Assembly: GCA_965153455.1 (NCBI GenBank)
Contig: OZ234493.1
Coordinates: forward strand, 7,058,213 to 7,122,212
DNA from: Sphagnum compactum
Lineage: Eukaryota > Bryophyta > Sphagnopsida > Sphagnales
Reading direction: 5' to 3'
DNA: 64,000 nt
Part shown: piece after piece, positions 62,301 through 64,000 of the stretch
Layout: every line of letters begins with the position of its first letter
Position numbering within the stretch: position 1 is the first letter of the stretch
The notes under the pieces: model-generated
What the model was told of the DNA's origin: nothing
Database searches by the model: none
The model's input: the letters and a program-made list of their open reading frames with translations, nothing else
Made by a program: the position numbers and the translations under genes

Positions 62301-64000
62301 GAATTCATAAAATTTGATTTTCTTTTCCCATTTCAACTTTCTCTTTTAAAATGGGTGGACCTACCTTTGCATAAATCATCTTCATGAAGAATTAAGAACA
62401 CATGTTCATTGTTAATTCATGTATGCACCTCAAGTGATCTCATCTTTTAATGTCATTTCACTTTGAAATATTTCTTGACCATCATGTATTCATGATAACA
62501 ATTGACGTTTTAATTCCCAACTATTTTATTATGATGGAAAAGTCCAAAATGTTTTGACCTATTTCCTTCCCTATCCTTTCACAATAACAATATTTATTAA
62601 ATGAGTATAATCAAATTCATTCCTCCTAATAAAAATCTAGGTGAATACATGATTGGCCTTATAACTAATTATACCACATCATCATCATTTCCAACTTCAT
62701 GGGCTAAATGGCAAAGGTTTAACAACTCATGAGTTGCCAATCCACATGTATTTCACAATTCAATGTGTAGTCAAAATGATAGTTATAAAACCCAAATTTT
62801 ATTGTAGTGCTATTAAAGTTTTTGTTTCATTTGTCAATAAAATCTTTTAGAAGGATTCATATTTTAATTAAGGACAATTTCTTTCTTCTACAACTAAAAT
62901 ACTAAAAATAAATCACAATTATTGGTTCAGGATTTCCATGCATTTAGCCACAAAATTGTTATTTACTAATTGGGAAGCCATGACTTTCACAAGTGTGGGA
63001 TGGTGAAGAAACATTTCAAAATTGTGAAAATAAAATGGCACGGTCAAATTAAATCAATTTAGGTATGCATGAATTAAATTGAGCATTATTTAACTCCTCA
63101 TGAACCTTGGTAAAACAAGTCACCAAATGCACATGGTGCCCAAAAAGTATAGTTTAGGATGCCCTCATTAGTGTAAACATGTAATGGTATGCATGGCATT
63201 TTTATTTATCCATCTATTTTAGGGTTGGTTTGGGGGTTGGACTTTCCAAATGTTTAAGGTGAAACTTGTGTTCACACCATTTAATTTGAATTATGTTGCC
63301 ATTCAAGTTAACATTAATCTTGTTGATGTTTCTATGTGTTCCCAAATGGATATAAGGTAAGGAGTTTGATTTGTAAGCTTTGGAAAGGGGGGAAAATGTT
63401 CATCCACTCCAAGAGAAGGCATGATTGTAAGGAGAAAGGTAGGTTTGACATAGGCCTTTGGAGGAAAGGAAAAAGTAGCCTCATCTGCCAAAGGAGACAA
63501 AGTTTGGGAACAAAATTTTAAAAAATAATTCTAGCTAACATAAACCCATTGCAAAGGAGAAAAAGGTTGGCAAGCAAACACTTAGGTTTGTAAGGGGGAA
63601 GGGAGGTCTTTAGGTAGGTACAAAATCTTCACACAAATAGACAAGTTCTTAGTTTAAAAAACACATAAATGTATGGAATTTAAAATTAAAACAATTAATG
63701 ATATTATTGTGCAAAATATTATGGTTGTGCAAGTAAAACTTCTTTCCAAATTCTTACACCTTTATATAGAAAGTTATAGTGTGTTTGGGGTACATCGACT
63801 TTTCATTTTAATGGTTCTGATTATTCATACCATGAAAGTTGTTGCATTGGAACTCAAGAAATTCCTTCATGTTCCTTATTTGATGTTTTTTCTAGACCAT
63901 TAATTTATGCACCACATTGGACTTGAAACACTTCTAAAGATTTTGAAATTTCTTAAATGTTTAAAGGGGGTTTTCTTTGTATATTTTATGAAACATTTGA
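56330..64000. other. AT-rich intergenic DNA, no gene seen
   Basis: Long stretch of A- and T-rich sequence with only short frames and no family match. The words GTTGCAACT/AGTTGTA recur between about 60,900 and 62,000. The TAGG-rich block at 60556-60715 is listed separately. Confidence 0.45.
60556..60715. repeat. TAGG/CCTA low-complexity block with dyad symmetry
   Basis: Runs of GTAGGTAAGTAGGT alternate with TACCTACATAGGTAGGTA and ACCTACTTATTTACCTA. Neighbouring arms can therefore pair, for example AGTAGGTCTTA with TAGGACCTACT. It resembles the CTAG-rich block at 33900-34320 in style but with a different core word. Confidence 0.65.

Noticed and set aside
63303-63540. Lys-rich plus-strand frame near the right end
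   Set aside because: Composition follows the local GAAAGG-rich DNA; no conserved pattern or flanking gene structure.

Overview
The window looks like nuclear DNA of a land plant with a large, gene-poor genome. It is AT-rich and CpG-poor, with four spliced or intact genes in small GC-richer islands. The rest is decayed transposons and simple DNA. Telomere-type TTTAGGG/CCCTAAA motifs and telo-box promoters support a plant. A fern, lycophyte, bryophyte or gymnosperm seems likelier than a compact flowering-plant genome, but the sequence alone does not settle it.

Genes, all on the minus strand: ribosomal protein eL34 (3908-5343, four exons, 122 aa); a six-exon gene of unknown function with a PDZ-like segment (16064-19067, 503 aa); an intronless seven-transmembrane protein resembling the plant CAND1-type candidate receptors (41450-42682, 410 aa); and a six-exon PHP-domain phosphoesterase (49876-52623, about 419 aa). 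I resolved exon boundaries by matching GT-AG sites with reading phase. The genes look functionally unrelated; the first and last share telo-box promoters. At 55247-56329 (+) lies a near-intact gene relic broken by one stop codon, probably a two-domain DUF642-type secreted protein.

Mobile DNA: PIF1/Helitron-type helicase plus endonuclease-like remnants (11829-14141, +); two hAT transposase remnants (21823-23490 and 36843-39000, +); a decayed non-LTR retroelement with reverse transcriptase, zinc-knuckle and restriction-like-endonuclease-like segments (24250-27070, -); a foldback element (29333-30165); and two inverted copies of a roughly 330-bp MITE-like element (30220-30558 and 33138-33457).

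Tandem structures: five exact-period 73-bp units (5802-6166); a duplicated segment with a 150-180-bp coding-type repeat for an acidic peptide (7533-10090); a recent 115-bp duplication (14800-15030); and a duplicated exon inside intron 1 of the PHP gene. No rRNA, tRNA or CRISPR was recognised. The strongest leads are the acidic repeat-protein relic, the retroelement with a possible restriction-like nuclease, the helicase-endonuclease element and the duplicated PHP exon.
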